DNA of 64,000 bases, from NCBI GenBank assembly GCA_017871115.1, contig JAFCIZ010000011.1, positions 761,501 through 825,500 on the forward strand, read 5' to 3'. A program made the position numbers and the translations under genes. The stretch comes from Cunninghamella blakesleeana (taxonomy: Eukaryota; Mucoromycota; Mucoromycetes; Mucorales; Cunninghamellaceae). Under the pieces are notes generated by a model, which worked only from the letters and a program-made list of their open reading frames with translations, was not told the origin of the DNA and made no database searches. Positions 49,271 to 62,442 of this stretch are shown in pieces. The number at the start of each line of letters is the position of its first letter. The first letter of the stretch is position 1.

Positions 49271-49599
49271 TTGATAACAATAATAGTAGTAGTAGTAGTA
49301 ATAGTAAAAGTATGATGGAAAATAGAACATATGCTTATCAATTTTAAAAAAATCTTATTAAATAGGCTATTCGAAAAAAAATAGAAAGCGAATTGAATAA
49401 AAAAAGATCAACTTCGACAAGACCAAGACAGCATACTAATAGAAGAATACCTGGTACCGTCTCGGCATTAAGACCTGCTCATGCTTTAACTATTCGTGAG
49501 CATGTTTTAGTTATTGAAGCTGCTCAGCTTATGGCTGCAAAAAGGAGCGATTGTGTTCTTGTAGTGGATAATGAAGATCACCTTAGTGGTATTTTTACT

Positions 49600-49653
<54 letters not shown>

Positions 49654-51860
49654 TATCAAGGGCCATAAACACACATAAATATATCATACAAATAGTTATT
49701 TATTATTTTATTATGATATCTCTCTCTCATTTTATTTATTTTCTAATAGGCAAAAGATTTAGCTTATAGAGTTGTAGCTGAACAGTTGGACCCAAGAAGT
49801 ACTATGGTAGTTGATATTATGACCCATAAACCTTTATGTGTAGCTTCTGATACGAGTGCTCAAGATGCTCTCAATTTAATGGTTTCTAAAGGATTTAGAC
49901 ATCTGGTAAGTTAAATATGTGTCTTTTTTTTTTTAAATATATATATAAATATATTATACCCTATGTTTTCATTTTTCATTTTTACTTATTGATTTTTAAT
50001 TTCTTTTCTAGCCTGTATCTAATGAAGAAGGGGATATATATGGGTTATTAGATATTACAAAATGTTTATATGAAGCATTAAATAAAATGGAGAGAGCTTA
50101 TGGTTCTTCTCGTAAATTATATGATGCATTGGAAGGTGTGGAAAGAGAATGGGTAAATAGTCCAGTTCAATTTGTTGCATATATGGAAGCACTAAGGGAT
50201 AAAATGTCATGCCCTGATTTAAATACTGTCTTGGACCATTCTGCTCCTGTCCAAGTGCCTGTTAAGGCTCAAGTAAGAGATGTTGCTAAATTAATGAAAG
50301 AATATCATACAACGGCTGTTTTAGTTATGGATCATGGTGGTTTAGCTGGTATTTTTACGGTATAATGAAAAAATAAATAAAAAAAAAGAATAAAAAAAGG
50401 ATGATCATTTTATTAATTAAAAAAATATCGACTCATTTTTTTTTAATAATCTTATGTTTCTATTTATATATGTAAATATAACTATAAAGTCAAAAGATAT
50501 CGTATTACGTGTTATCGCAGCTGGTTTAGCTCCCGAAAATTGTTCTGTTGTACGTGTTATGACCCCTCATCCTCAATGTTGTTCACCTTCAACAACTATA
50601 TTAGAAGGTTTAAAAATCATGCATGGTAAATTAAATAGAGGATTGTACAGTGAAATCAAAATAAGTTATTTTCTTATCAATTTGTATATTTTTATCATTA
50701 TTATTTTAGATGGCCATTTCCTTAATCTACCTGTAGTGGATGAAGATAAAAATATCATTGGCTTAGTGGATGTTCTGCGATTAACTTATGCTACTTTAGA
50801 ACAGGTATTATTATTATTTTGCAAAGGGATTCGTAAATATATTTATATTTATATATATGTATTTTAGATTAATAGTATTGAAGGTAATAATGGAGAAGGA
50901 AGCAGCAAATTTTGGAATAGTATTGCAGCAAGTGATCATCATACAGATACAGATTCAGCTATATCGGATTCATTATCCCAAGCGGCCAATTCAAATATGT
51001 TCCTTCGCAATACACATTCACGTTCAACAACACCTCAACCAAATCAACATCATCGTGATTCAATTGTAGATGATATTCAACCTTATGATAGCATTTCTTC
51101 CTCTAGACGACCAGTATCATCACAACAACAAGATGATAATGGATCCACTGTATCATCTATGGTGTCTCATACAACTGGAGCTAATAATGGATCCTTTTCA
51201 TTTAAATTCAATTATGGAAATAAAACATTTAGATTTCGCAGCAACGATCATTCCTTTACAGATTTGAAAACAATAATTAAACAAAAAATTTTGGCAGATC
51301 ATTTACAATTATCTCAATCTTACATTCATATTGAAAATGAGAATAGTACTAATGACGATGAAGATGATCATTGGTTAAATATATCTTATATGGATGATGA
51401 AAATGATCAAGTATTAATGACAACAGATAATGACTTACAAGAAGCGATTCAATTAACTAAAAAAATGGGACGGGACAGGGTAAGATTATTTGTGCATGAT
51501 TCAATGTTACCATCTAATAATGAAAAATCAATGAATGAGCAAGTGCAACTGGACCTTCATACGAAAGATGATGCCGAAGAAAGAAAAATTGAAAATGAAA
51601 AAAAGGAAGAACAGGTTAAAGAGGAAAAAGATGATGAAGATGAAATTGATAGTCATCATAATGAAAGTATAACATCAAGAAGTCCTAGTAGACAACAAAA
51701 AAGAAAATCATCTAAAAAGCAAAACAATGAATATAATTTACCAATCCCACAAGAATTATTATTGCCTGCATCTATTGCATTTTTAGGTGTAGTTATTTTA
51801 GGCGTATTTACTATTTCAAAATTAACAGGAAGTAGTAATAGTCATCATCCAAGATACTAA
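49078..51860 (+). CDS. CBS-domain and PB1-domain membrane protein, 7 exons (691 aa)
   Basis: Exons 49078-49191, 49366-49599, 49750-49905, 50012-50359, 50490-50625, 50710-50804 and 50868-51860 join in frame. Four CBS motifs lie in two Bateman pairs ('PGTVSALRPAHALTIREH', 'VVDIMTHKPLCVASD', 'PVQVPVKAQVRDVAKLM', 'RVMTPHPQCCSPS'). A PB1 domain follows at about residues 470-556 ('KFNYGNKTFRFRS' to 'RDRVRLFVHD'), then a charged stretch and a C-terminal membrane anchor (ASIAFLGVVILGVFTI). This order is that of fungal CBS/PB1 proteins such as S. pombe Mug70. CBS pairs usually bind adenine nucleotides; PB1 mediates protein contacts. Intron 1 is an AAT repeat that, if read through, would give a false poly-Asn tract and a stop; the donor GAA|GTATAT keeps the frame. 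Confidence 0.9.
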
Positions 51861-52245
51861 AAAAATGCTTATATTAATATACGTAGATTAATTTAATCGG
51901 TCGTTTTCTTATCCTTCTTTTATATTTACTTTTTATTATAACTAATTCATTATTTTTTATTTTGTTTTGATCTCTATAATATGCTTATTAATTATATCAA
52001 ATGATGCAATAAAATTTAGCTTACTAGCACTATGGTGTATTATTAAGCATGGTTTTGTATAAAGATTTATTTATTATTATTGTTCCTTTATATATATTTG
52101 GAAAGTGTCTGTGAAACTTTGTCATTCTTAAAAAATTTTAGTATAAAAATGAATTTTTTTCCCTTTTTCTTTTTTCTCTTTCTCTTTCCCATCCATTTTA
52201 TTATAGCGTTATTGCTATCTTTTTATAATAATAATAAAAAATAAT
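51861..52245. other. Short intergenic region
   Basis: About 385 bp between the CBS-PB1 and SIP5-like genes, with T-rich sequence before the start codon at 52246. Nothing else seen. Confidence 0.6.
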
Positions 52246-53395
52246 ATGGGTAATCACGTTTCTAAGAAAGTTGATAATTGGCCACAGCACAAGCAATTAG
52301 AATATGGCTCATTGCTACCACAAGGCATATACCCATGTTCATCTTGTGATTATGATGTAAAAGCAGTAAGAAAATTTATTAAGGAAGGTTTATTAGCGCC
52401 ATTTTTTATAGGTATTTGATATATATCAAACAAGCAAATAAAAATACAAAGATACACAGATACATAAATATATTTGTATATAAATGTAAGAATGGTTTAT
52501 TTATTAAAGTTTATTTTTTTAAAGGATTAAATGAACCAATGATAAACGATAATGACAACACACAGTTCCCACCTTCGCCACCTCTCTCACCTACTTTAAG
52601 ACCAAATAAAAAAAGGAAAAAAACATTATTTTACACTCCTAATACGATGGATCAACAAAATCAAATCAATATTTTATTATATTCAGAAACTATTGAATGT
52701 CCAATTTGTTTTTTAGTAAGTGCTGATCTTAATTTTTTTTTAATATATTGATATAGATAAAGATAACAATAGCGTTGACTTTAAAAAAAATTTTTCTGCT
52801 GATTTAGACATATCCAAATTGTATAAACTATACCAGATGCTGTTTTAAACCCATTTGTACAGACTGCTTTTTACAACTCCGTCGATCCCTTGATTTGCCA
52901 CTCACATCGGTTTCTTGTCCTTTTTGTAACCAGCCTAATTTGGGTGTTATTCACCTTCCTCCAACCTGGAGTAAACTATTTCAAGTATGATTATATATAT
53001 ATATATATATATATTTATATAAATGATGTATATTCATTGATTTATTATTATTGATTACTTTTTATTAGGAACTTCAATACAAACGTGATGATTTATTACA
53101 ATATTTAAATCAAAAAGGAAGAAAAAAAAAAATAGGACCAAATGACCCAAATGTGATTTTAGTGGGTAAACTATAACAATAGATAATTTTAAAAAAAGAT
53201 CCTTGGAAACGGAGAAACTAAAATTAAAATTTTTTTGTTCTTTTTTTAGATCAAGTGCGACCAAATTGGCAAGATCAATTATACTTAAGTAAAAATTATA
53301 GAAGATATTCAGGGAATCTGTCTGGAAGTGGCACCACAAGAAGAATTATAGTCCGTCCTGCAATGACACCAACCGTCACTTCGAGTACTTTGTGA
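52246..53395 (+). CDS. SIP5: SIP5-like RING-type zinc finger protein, 5 exons (258 aa)
   Basis: Exons 52246-52411, 52525-52715, 52808-52984, 53069-53165 and 53250-53395 join in frame. The N-terminus MGNHVSKK is a likely N-myristoylation signal. A conserved 'DYDVKAVRKFIKEGLLAPFF' block and the RING-like 'ECPICFLTYPN...TRCCFKPICTDCF...CPFC' (about residues 113-165) match yeast Sip5, including the CC within the RING. In yeast Sip5 is linked to the Snf1 kinase and Glc7 phosphatase in glucose signalling; whether that role is shared here is inference. It is shorter than yeast Sip5 (489 aa), mainly by lacking low-complexity linkers. Intron 2 falls inside the RING motif. Confidence 0.85.
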
Positions 53396-55944
53396 AAAAA
53401 GAAAAAAGTGTTTTTATTAATATTTAATCAGTACTCTAATGCACACACCATTATTATTTATACCCAAATTTGTCCAACGTTCATATATTAAACTTAATTT
53501 TTTTAAACTGAAATTACTTGATTTAATATTAATGAATGAACATGGTAATAAATAACAGTAATAATAATAGTAATGATAATAATAGTATATAATAATAATA
53601 GCAAATAGTATTAATGATCATAAAGGAAATAATAAATAAAATACAGTAATTCTTATTCATATTTTAAACATAGATACCATTATAGATTATTTATTCAATA
53701 ATAATAATATTAATAATAACGCATAATAACAATGGTACAACCAGAACATATTTTAAACATTAAAAATAATAATAATCAACATCATTTTCTCTTTTGTCAA
53801 TAATAAAAAAAAAAGATCAACATTATAAATAAAACAAGTTAGCTATCTTGAAGAATAATAAAAAAAGCATCATGAGTAAATAAGAGATCATTAGTATAAA
53901 TGATAAAATTGGCCATCATGGATATGATGAAAATAGGATTTATGAAGTATTAACAATAGTATACGAGATAGTTATACAAGCTGTTCCCTCACTCCTTTTT
54001 ATTTTATTTATTATTTATCTATCTGATGCTATATTAATAGCCTTCAAAAAGAAAATAAACAAAAGCCTTTTTTTATTATTTATATCTAATAGTAATAATT
54101 GCTTAAAGAATAAAGAATGATAACGACTAATATCAAGGAAAGCGATGTATAATACATTTTTATCATGAACAAAAAAAGAGTTAGCCAACTCAAATAAAAT
54201 AATCAGGGCATCACCATAAATAAATAAAAAACACTAATTGCTTTGAATAATAAGGCATCGTCACATTCTGACCATGCAACCTTTATCCCTTTTAGATATC
54301 TTCTCATATTATGAACAAAGAAATGTTGAAGAGTCTGCTTGATTGATCTCAATTGCTTTCAAGCATAGTTAACCAGCATATAGCAGTAAAAAAAATGTTT
54401 CCACTAGGCAAAATTAATAGTATAGATATTAACCTAAAGCAATAACTCTAAATAAAAAAAAGGCACAACCAAAATGGCTAAAAAACTGAACTCTAGGAAT
54501 CGAGTTAACATATTTGATTCTTTTTCACATACTGTTTAAGTTAACCCGAGAAATCAAGTATTCACAAACAATGCTTATATATAACTCCTATTGCATCGGA
54601 TATATTAAGCTTCGTATAGATTTCCAGTAATATAGTATATTTAATTTTATGTATATTATTTTCATTGGAGAAAAATAAAAGAGTGCGTAAATTCGTAGCT
54701 TAATTATCAAGAGTACTAGTAAAACAAAACATAACAAAAAAAATAGTGAACTGGTAGTCTATTGACAATATTCCAAATACGTATATGTGCATCGTTAACA
54801 GCACAGCAATAACAATAATAAAAATATTTACATTTCATACAGGAAATAACAACCGAGTTATAAAAAGTCGCAAGAATAAATAGTAAAGAATTAACGTTAG
54901 TAATTATAAAAAGTAACCACGAACAAGGGGCCATAAAATATTAGCCAGGAATAATAGATAAATATATTTTATTAATTCAAACAAAATATATACATATATT
55001 GACTTCATTATACAACAACATATATATATATATATATATGTTTACGTACTAGTTTTAAAAATAAAAAAAACAATGATATTAAAAACACTAAAATATCACT
55101 ATTCTTATATGATATATTTTCTTTTATAATGAAATGATTTAAATAAACATATTATTGCTTATATTATCTCAATAAACATCCTAAGTTAATGCCACAATAA
55201 TTATTTTTTTTATCACTTATTTTAATTTAACTTTATTAAATTTGCACAAAGTAACATCATAATATCAAAGATATTAAAAAAATTTAAGAGTTCGCAACAT
55301 AAATGTATGGAAACCATATCTTTGTCTAACATAGCAAACTTTCTTTTTTATTATTTTTATTAATAATTTTCCTAATGTGAACTATTTTGACAAACTACAT
55401 AAAATATAACAAACAGCAAACAATTATATAATATCAGCTATATGTTTGAAAATTTTATATATACATTTAATATAAAAGCATGTTCTTTTTAAAAAGAATC
55501 AAAAAATCATATTTAGGCATCATGCGTCACTATTCCTATACTATAGTTACACGAGTGTTTTGTAGAAATGGAAGACCGTGAATTTATTGTGCAAGTCAAA
55601 AACGCTATGAGTTCATTGTGTGTATGAGCTGTATGCACTTTAATTTTTTTGTGGGAACGGGCAAGAATGTGAATTCATTGTGATATTGGTTTTAATATAA
55701 CTTTTTTTTTTTTTTTTTTTTTTAAAAAAAAAGCGACTATATAACAATTAATATAACCTACTTTTATGTAATACTAATAAGAGCTTTGTAATTTTGTGTA
55801 TATATACAATACACAGATGACCTTCTCGCTAGTTGACATGTTTAACTAAGTTCAAAAAGGGGGAAATTAAAAAACTATACAAGAGGCACGAAATGCGAAA
55901 AAAATAAAATAATAAATTTAAAAACCAAGTTCTTCTCTTTAAAT
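53396..55944. other. 2.5-kb intergenic region
   Basis: No gene, tRNA or transposon that I can support. AT-rich throughout with AAT-type runs (53560-53700), a TA run (55021-55040) and a T-run (55700-55723). A short motif like TGARTTYATTGTG recurs near 55580, 55610 and 55670. Confidence 0.55.
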
Positions 55945-56494
55945 ATGAAATTCTTATCCTCTTCTCTTGCTGTTCTTGTATTGGCCACTTTGTCTAGTGC
56001 TAGTTTTGTTCCCAAGTCTACCATTATTGCTGCATCTGACTTCACTATCTGTAGTAATGCTCCTGCTAATGACCTTATAACGTAAGAGATGGGAAAAGAG
56101 AAAAGGTTGGGTTTAATTCACTTTTTTAATAATATTAATTTCTTTTTATTTTTTTAGTGTTACCTCTGCCGATTACAATCCTAAACCTCCAGTTCCTGGT
56201 CAACTTATTAAAGCTGGTGTTGCTGGTGAATTGAAGGAAACCGTTGCTGACGGTGCTACAATTAAAGTAGCAGTCAATGCAGGTGTATTGACTGTATGGC
56301 AAAAAACCTACGACCTTTGTGATGAAGCTGCCAAGTTTGGCCAAAATTGTCCTATCGTCCCAGGACCTCAATAATTCAGTGCTACTGATATTGTTCCATC
56401 TATACTTCCTCCTGGTACTTACACATTGAAGGCTGTAGCAACTACCGTTATTGGTCAATCGATCACTTATATTACTCAGCAATTTACCGTTTAA
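55945..56494 (+). pseudogene. ML-domain (NPC2-like) lipid-transfer protein with an internal in-frame stop
   Basis: Exons 55945-56081 and 56158-56494 form a 158-codon frame including the final TAA (56492-56494), interrupted by a single TAA at 56372-56374 (after GPQ). A signal peptide (about 19 residues) is followed by an ML domain of the fungal PG/PI-transfer type: 'ADYNPKPPVPGQ', 'VADGATIKVAVNAG', 'KTYDLCDEA', 'NCPIVPG', then, after the stop, 'VPSILPPGTYTLKAVATT'. Both halves keep the frame and the family pattern. CAA to TAA by one base change would explain it. Readthrough or a sequence error are alternatives. The truncated product would be 117 aa and lack the last strands of the fold. Confidence 0.82.
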
Positions 56495-57016
56495 AAAATC
56501 AAATTATAAAAATATGATTTTTTAAAAGAATAGTTCATTACAAGCAGACTTTTTATTATTTTTTTTTCCAAAAAAATGTGTAAATATATACAGTCCTCTA
56601 CTTTTATATATAAAAATTAGTTTTGCTATTCTTTCCGTTACTACTTTAGGTGTGATGTGTTTAATAAAATTTTTAAAATATATTAACATACTATAAAAAA
56701 ATGTTATAAATTATTACATTTTCTTATTAATCTATAAAAATTAGGGAGTAGATATAGATCATAAAACTCTTTTAAAACCAAGATATATTAATTTCAGATT
56801 TTTTTTTAAAAGAAATGTTTCGAGTAAATATCAAAAATGTAAGTATAATAATGTTTTTGAATATCTTATATTCTCATACTGATTATAATATATTACTTTA
56901 TTTAATATATATTAACCAATACATTTATTTCTCATTGGTTTCTTCTTTCATGATTTTTCAAACCACTGATAATATGTAAGACCAAAAATAAAAAATATAT
57001 ATAAGTTGTTTTTTTG

Positions 57017-57063
<47 letters not shown>

Positions 57064-57547
57064 GTATACATATATAAACATATCAATACACAATAATATA
57101 ATAAAAGAACGATGGTAAGTCAATATCTAAGATGAAAATATGAAGAAGTTTAATATTTTTTTTTAGAAAATTTATCTATTTACCTATTTAAGTTTATAAT
57201 ATTAAGTAAAATAGAACATAATCACTGAAAAGTAAGATAAATAAAACATTTTTTATTCAAATATTAAAAATAAAGGTCGTATGTATTTATAATGTTTCGG
57301 TATGGGTATAGTTAATAAAAAATAATGAATTGTTATTGATATATAATGGTTAGGTTCTGTAATGATAGTATGTAAAAGTTCAGCCAATATTATAGAAAAA
57401 AGAGGTATCTATGCCTACAACATTTGAATAATTTATTAAATATGAAATACAACAAAGTTATATAATCTTTTGTGTATTTGGTTTACAAGTTTTTAATATG
57501 TTAAGCTGAATACAAGTATTTGTATGTATTTATAATGATTAAAAAAA
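56495..57547. other. Intergenic region with an ATT microsatellite
   Basis: About 1 kb between the ML gene and the 3' end of the second Kelch gene. It contains an ATT run (57020-57052) next to a TA run. No gene seen. Confidence 0.6.
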
Positions 57548-59775
57548 TCATAATTTTTTATCTTCAGAAGGTTTGCATATTTCTACTGTTGGTGTATCTG
57601 ATAATGTGTTTGAATTTGTACTTGTATTTGTTGGAGAGGATATATTACTTTTGTTTTCGTTTAATTTTATTTCGTCATTTTCTTTTAATAATGTTTTTTC
57701 ACAAAATGAGGATCCATGAGGTTTACATATATTTCCTTCATTTGGTTTAATGTGGTTCTTTTGTTGATTATCGTAAGGCTTTAATCTACTTTCTATATTT
57801 GTGTTGGTATAATGTTTCAATACATTTTCTTCATGCTTATTATCAGAAAGTATTATTATATCATTTCCATCCATGTCACTATATGGTTTGATTATATCGT
57901 ACAATGATTTACGCGGGTCCTCTTTTTCCAGTTGTAATCTTTTCTTTTCTTTTTGGCTTTTACGTTTTAAATAAACGATAATTCCTATTATTATTGACTA
58001 AAAAATATCAGTGATGAAAAGAGATAAGTTAATATACTAACTAATATATATATATAATATTCAGATAAGTTATAATTTTTAAATTATTACCAGAGCGGTT
58101 ACAATGGTTATAACTATGATGATAATTAGTGTGGTTCTACTTAATCCATTATTTTTACTATTTTTATTATTTTCATCATTTGTTGTTTCTGTATTAGATA
58201 TCCATATTGGTTTTAATGGGTCTGTAATATCAATAACGTTTATGGTGTCCGATGGTTGAAGGTTTTCCGTGTAACCGAACATTAATAATAAATAATTGGA
58301 ATTATATAAAGTAGCTATGATAATTTAATATATGTATTAAAGCTAGTATTAGTATCACTTATAAAAATATAAAAAGACTTTGAAATATAACTTCTAATCA
58401 ATTACCATAATGACCAAATCGTTTCTTTGAAAATGGATAATATGTTGTATCTTCGATTCTCATATATGCATTACTTGTAATATTATAAATAACGTAATTG
58501 TCTTCCAAGTAAGCAATATCTAAATAAAAATTACTTCAGTTAAAACAGAACGTAATTGCTATCAATACCATTTATTGTTTTTTTTGCTTGTACTATTTAC
58601 CATAATAATTTAAAGCTAAAAAGCCACCATATAAAAGAATTATATTTTTATCAGGAACTATAAATGATGATAAAGTAAGCATTAATAAAAAAACCAATAT
58701 ATACAATATATAAATATAAATATTTATATTTAAACGTATATATTACGGTAAGTTGCAGTATGATATCTTCTATCAGTAGGTCGAGTACCATTAGCTTTGA
58801 TATCGCTCCATGTCATATCAATAGTACTGAATACGTAGATGAAGGTGATTGGAATATATGAATTACAACCTATTCTATATATATTTGTTCCAACTAACGT
58901 CATACTGTGACCACCCATTGTATATCGTGGAACCTGAGAAGCAGGAGTCCATAAACGAGTTTCTGGTTCCATAATTATATCGGACCAAGTTAACTATTTT
59001 GTTATTATTATTGTTATTTACATTGAAGGAAAAAGCAAAGTTACAGAGGTTAAAGTAAAAATTTTGAATAATAAGAGTACGACTTACATTTTTATAGTAA
59101 AATAATGCAGCTGTATTGTTCATCAACTTTTCTGATATACTATTCAAGCAGAAAAAAAAATAGTAACGTTATTATTTCCATTGTTACTATTATTTTCATT
59201 ATTGTTATTATTTTGTTTTGTATATATACATTACGGTTCCCCACCATTTTTCATTAGAATGTCATTTCCTATATTTATAATAGCCGCACCAGACCTTTTT
59301 TTTTTTTTAAAAAAAATAATAATACAAAAAACAAATTATTCTTCTTCTTATTGTTAGCTTCTTTTACATTTAATATTAGTGATATTATTAAAAATTACAA
59401 GAGCTGATCATCAGGTAATGCTGGTAAAGGATACCAACTGTTTTCTTTTGGATTATATTGCATAAAAATATCATCAGGAATTGAATAGTTATTATTGGTG
59501 TATTGTGCTCCGCCATAAAATACATAACTCTTATCTGAAGAAAGACTGGCTGCAGCTGAAAAGGCGATAGGTTGAATAGGGTTTCCTGTCTTATTATTTA
59601 TATTAGATAAAGTCATCCATGTTAGTTTGGAAGGATTAAATGTTGAAAAATCACTATTTATTTGTGATAAATTTAAAGCTATGTGATCGTTTAAATATTG
59701 TGCATTGGGATATGATTTTTGGTCATGTACTACTCCACCTATACAATAAACCATGGAATCAATTCTAGAGCATCC

Positions 59776-59812
<37 letters not shown>

Positions 59813-59892
59813 TATATTAGTATACATATATTAATTTATAGTAAGATATATATATATGAAAGCTTACCTGCAGAGGCTCGAGGGCCTACCAT
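57548..59892 (-). CDS. Second Kelch-repeat membrane protein, 9 exons (about 534 aa), N-terminus uncertain
   Basis: Minus-strand exons 59892-59868, 59774-59399, 59294-59235, 59139-59088, 58993-58747, 58657-58601, 58519-58406, 58314-58091 and 57997-57548 join in frame. Kelch blades are 'VYCIGGVVHD', 'SYVFYGGAQYT', 'GGHSMTLVGTNIYRIG', 'NIILLYGGFL' and 'YLLLMFGYTEN'. A transmembrane helix (LIIIIVITIVTALSIIIGII) precedes a cytoplasmic tail of about 140 residues, much longer than in the paralogue at 30478. The first intron sits at the same codon as in the paralogue (PRASAG|CS against PRITSG|CS), but the signal peptide the paralogue has before it is not found here. ATG 59892 gives a start without one; an unseen upstream exon is possible. 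Confidence 0.8.
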
Positions 59893-62442
59893 TATATCAA
59901 AGCAAGTAGTCTTTGTTAAATTAGAGAAAGAAGAAAAAAGGTGATAATTGAAAAAAAAAAATAGAAAAAGGACTTTATATTATATTTCAATTAAACTTTT
60001 GTGAAACATAAAAATTAAAATAGATCTTTTATATTAGGTCTCTTTGTTTTCTAATAAGAAAAATATATAATTAACTTATATCTCAAAATTCAGTATAGCA
60101 ATAGTATAACGATGCTTGAATGGCAATTAGATACTTTAAAGAGCTATAGTTGTAAAAAAAGTCGATTCCAATTCATACACATTTTTTTATATTTATTCAT
60201 TCTGACAAGTGAATATAATCTGTCATAAAGAGCTGTGTAACATCAAATAATTTTCTAGAACGAGGTTATAAAACAAGGTAATATTCTGGATTAGAAATAT
60301 TATTGGTACCCAGTATATCAAAGTAAATGGTTAAAGTAAAAGTTCATATATTGAATATATATTAAAACGACAAAAAAAAGTAATAAATTTTCAAGATATA
60401 ATATTACTTGGTCCACCATATATACATTATAATAATTGAATTTATCCTAGAATTGATTGAAATCTATAAGCTATATAAATATTAACCAGTTTTTTGTTTT
60501 TTTTGGTTATATGACCTTTTTCGTATCAAGCCATTGACTGAAACTTTGAAAGGAACGTCAAATGTTCTTTCATATGCGAAAACAACTATAGAGTTTTGCT
60601 TCAATTAAAAAGTGTGATAATTAGTCAGTCCCAACATCAGAAAAATGAAATTTCCCGTTTTATCTATATAGTAAATAAAATCTATATGTGATTATATAGA
60701 GCCATATAATCATGTATAGGCTTATATAATCATATATATATATCTATGCATAAAAATGTATTACTATGTATACTTTTGCAAATTTATACTATATAAATAT
60801 AGCAAAATAATAATAGTAATTTTATGTAATGTTGCATTTTACTGTATGCTTAGTTATATAATATTTATTAAAATTTAACTATATATAATGTTAAAAAATA
60901 TATAATTTCTAATTATCTAATAATAATATATGACTATTGATATTTTTCAAATTTGCTAATATTAAATCATTTGGATCTTCATCAAGTTCTAATTCGTATG
61001 TTTGTGTTTGATCATTACCATTGTCATTCCACTGTATTAAAGTTGAAATTACTGATACTGAGAGGGTATCCATGTTAACATTAATGAATGATCCAATAGA
61101 GGTATCATGATTTAAAAAATATGTGTTGTGCAACTATATTGATGAACTTGCTGTAAATAATCTTTGAATCAGTTTTTATATTAAATGGTCGATTACTCAT
61201 ATATATATATATATATATATATCCATAGGTTCATATATTTCATTATTGTTCTAGTATAGATCGAACGATTTGGATATTATTTAGTAATTTATATTATCGG
61301 ATAAATAACCGTATTTATTACCTGAGAGTTACTGTATTCACCTTTTCTCCTATATTACCCCGCTACTAACCCATACCTATCCTTTACACCTGGTTTTTTC
61401 AACCAAACTGATAAATATGATTTTCAAGTTGTTAATAAATATTTTTTCTATATTGTCAAAAAATAAACTGATTATCAAATTACAGGTTCATCAACTATGT
61501 TCACTTTTAGTACCACCAAAAGTTAGTAATGTCGATAATCGGTATGCCAAACGATAATGTATTTACTTTTGGCAATTTCCTCTCCTTTTTTCCACTGTGT
61601 GTAATTGGTATCGATATTTACATAACAAAATTGCTTCCAAAGACATCTTGCACAATAATATCCCTACATTTATTCCCTTTTTTATGCTCATTTTACCAAT
61701 ATGATAATGAACCTAAGGATCATCTTCTCTTTACCTATACTATTTAACCGCCACGTTTTCAATATATAATATCTGAACTTTATCTTTCTTTGACTCTACT
61801 TTTTACTGATTTACCTCAAACTCTGTCTTTCATTCTTGGTGGCACTAAATTATCTTTTTTTGTCCCTTAACTATGGAAATATGTCTTATACATATAAACT
61901 TATACAGATAATTGATAATATAGCAAAATCATTTCCAATATCACTTTAATTATTCACCATTTCTTTGAAGTTTTTGATTCTGCTATTAACTATTGGATCA
62001 CAAAACAAGAGAACAATCGCTCTTTCGAGAAGAGACACATGCTTGATAATGGCAGTTAATTACAATTTATTATTATTGTTTTTACTTTTCATTTTTGTCT
62101 GTTATCATTTCTATTTTATGACCCCTCCTCTCTTTAAATATAATAAAATAAAAATAAGTCTCTTTAATCTTCTAAAAATAAGTTTTTTGGATGCGTACTT
62201 ACATAGCCAAAAAAACAGTGTAGTGAAATAAAGCAACAGAGTTCTGATATTAAATATGGTGAATTTGATATTAGTATCATATTTTGATATTTATGTCATA
62301 CTTTTTTTTAAAACGGTAATTTGCTTTGCCCTAGAATAATATTTATAAACTTAATTTTATTAAAACTAAAATATTAAAAATTAAATGAAAGACGATATGT
62401 ATTAAATCATAAAAAGAGAGGAGGGGGGAGTAAAAGTTATTT
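59893..62442. other. 2.5-kb region with no assigned gene
   Basis: AT-rich sequence upstream of the second Kelch gene. It contains one exon-like minus-strand fragment (see 60909-61133), and short plus-strand frames at 61529-61747 and 61965-62231 that I do not recognise. TA runs lie near 61201. Confidence 0.5.
60909..61133 (-). other. Exon-like coding fragment of unknown family
   Basis: A 74-codon minus-strand frame ends at a stop at 60909-60911 and is preceded by a plausible acceptor (CAATATAG|TTGCAC at about 61134). Composition is protein-like and not low-complexity ('IGSFINVNMDTLSVSV', 'YELELDEDPNDLILANLK'), so it may be a last exon or the remnant of a gene. I found no matching upstream exon and do not recognise the family. 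Confidence 0.3.

Noticed and set aside
54270..54400. Possible box C/D snoRNA
   Set aside because: C-like and D-like boxes exist, but no terminal stem or convincing spacing; expected by chance at this composition.
61529..61870. Possible decayed Kelch fragment (FTFGNF and FILGGTK strings)
   Set aside because: Only two short Kelch-like strings, not in one frame and without splice support.
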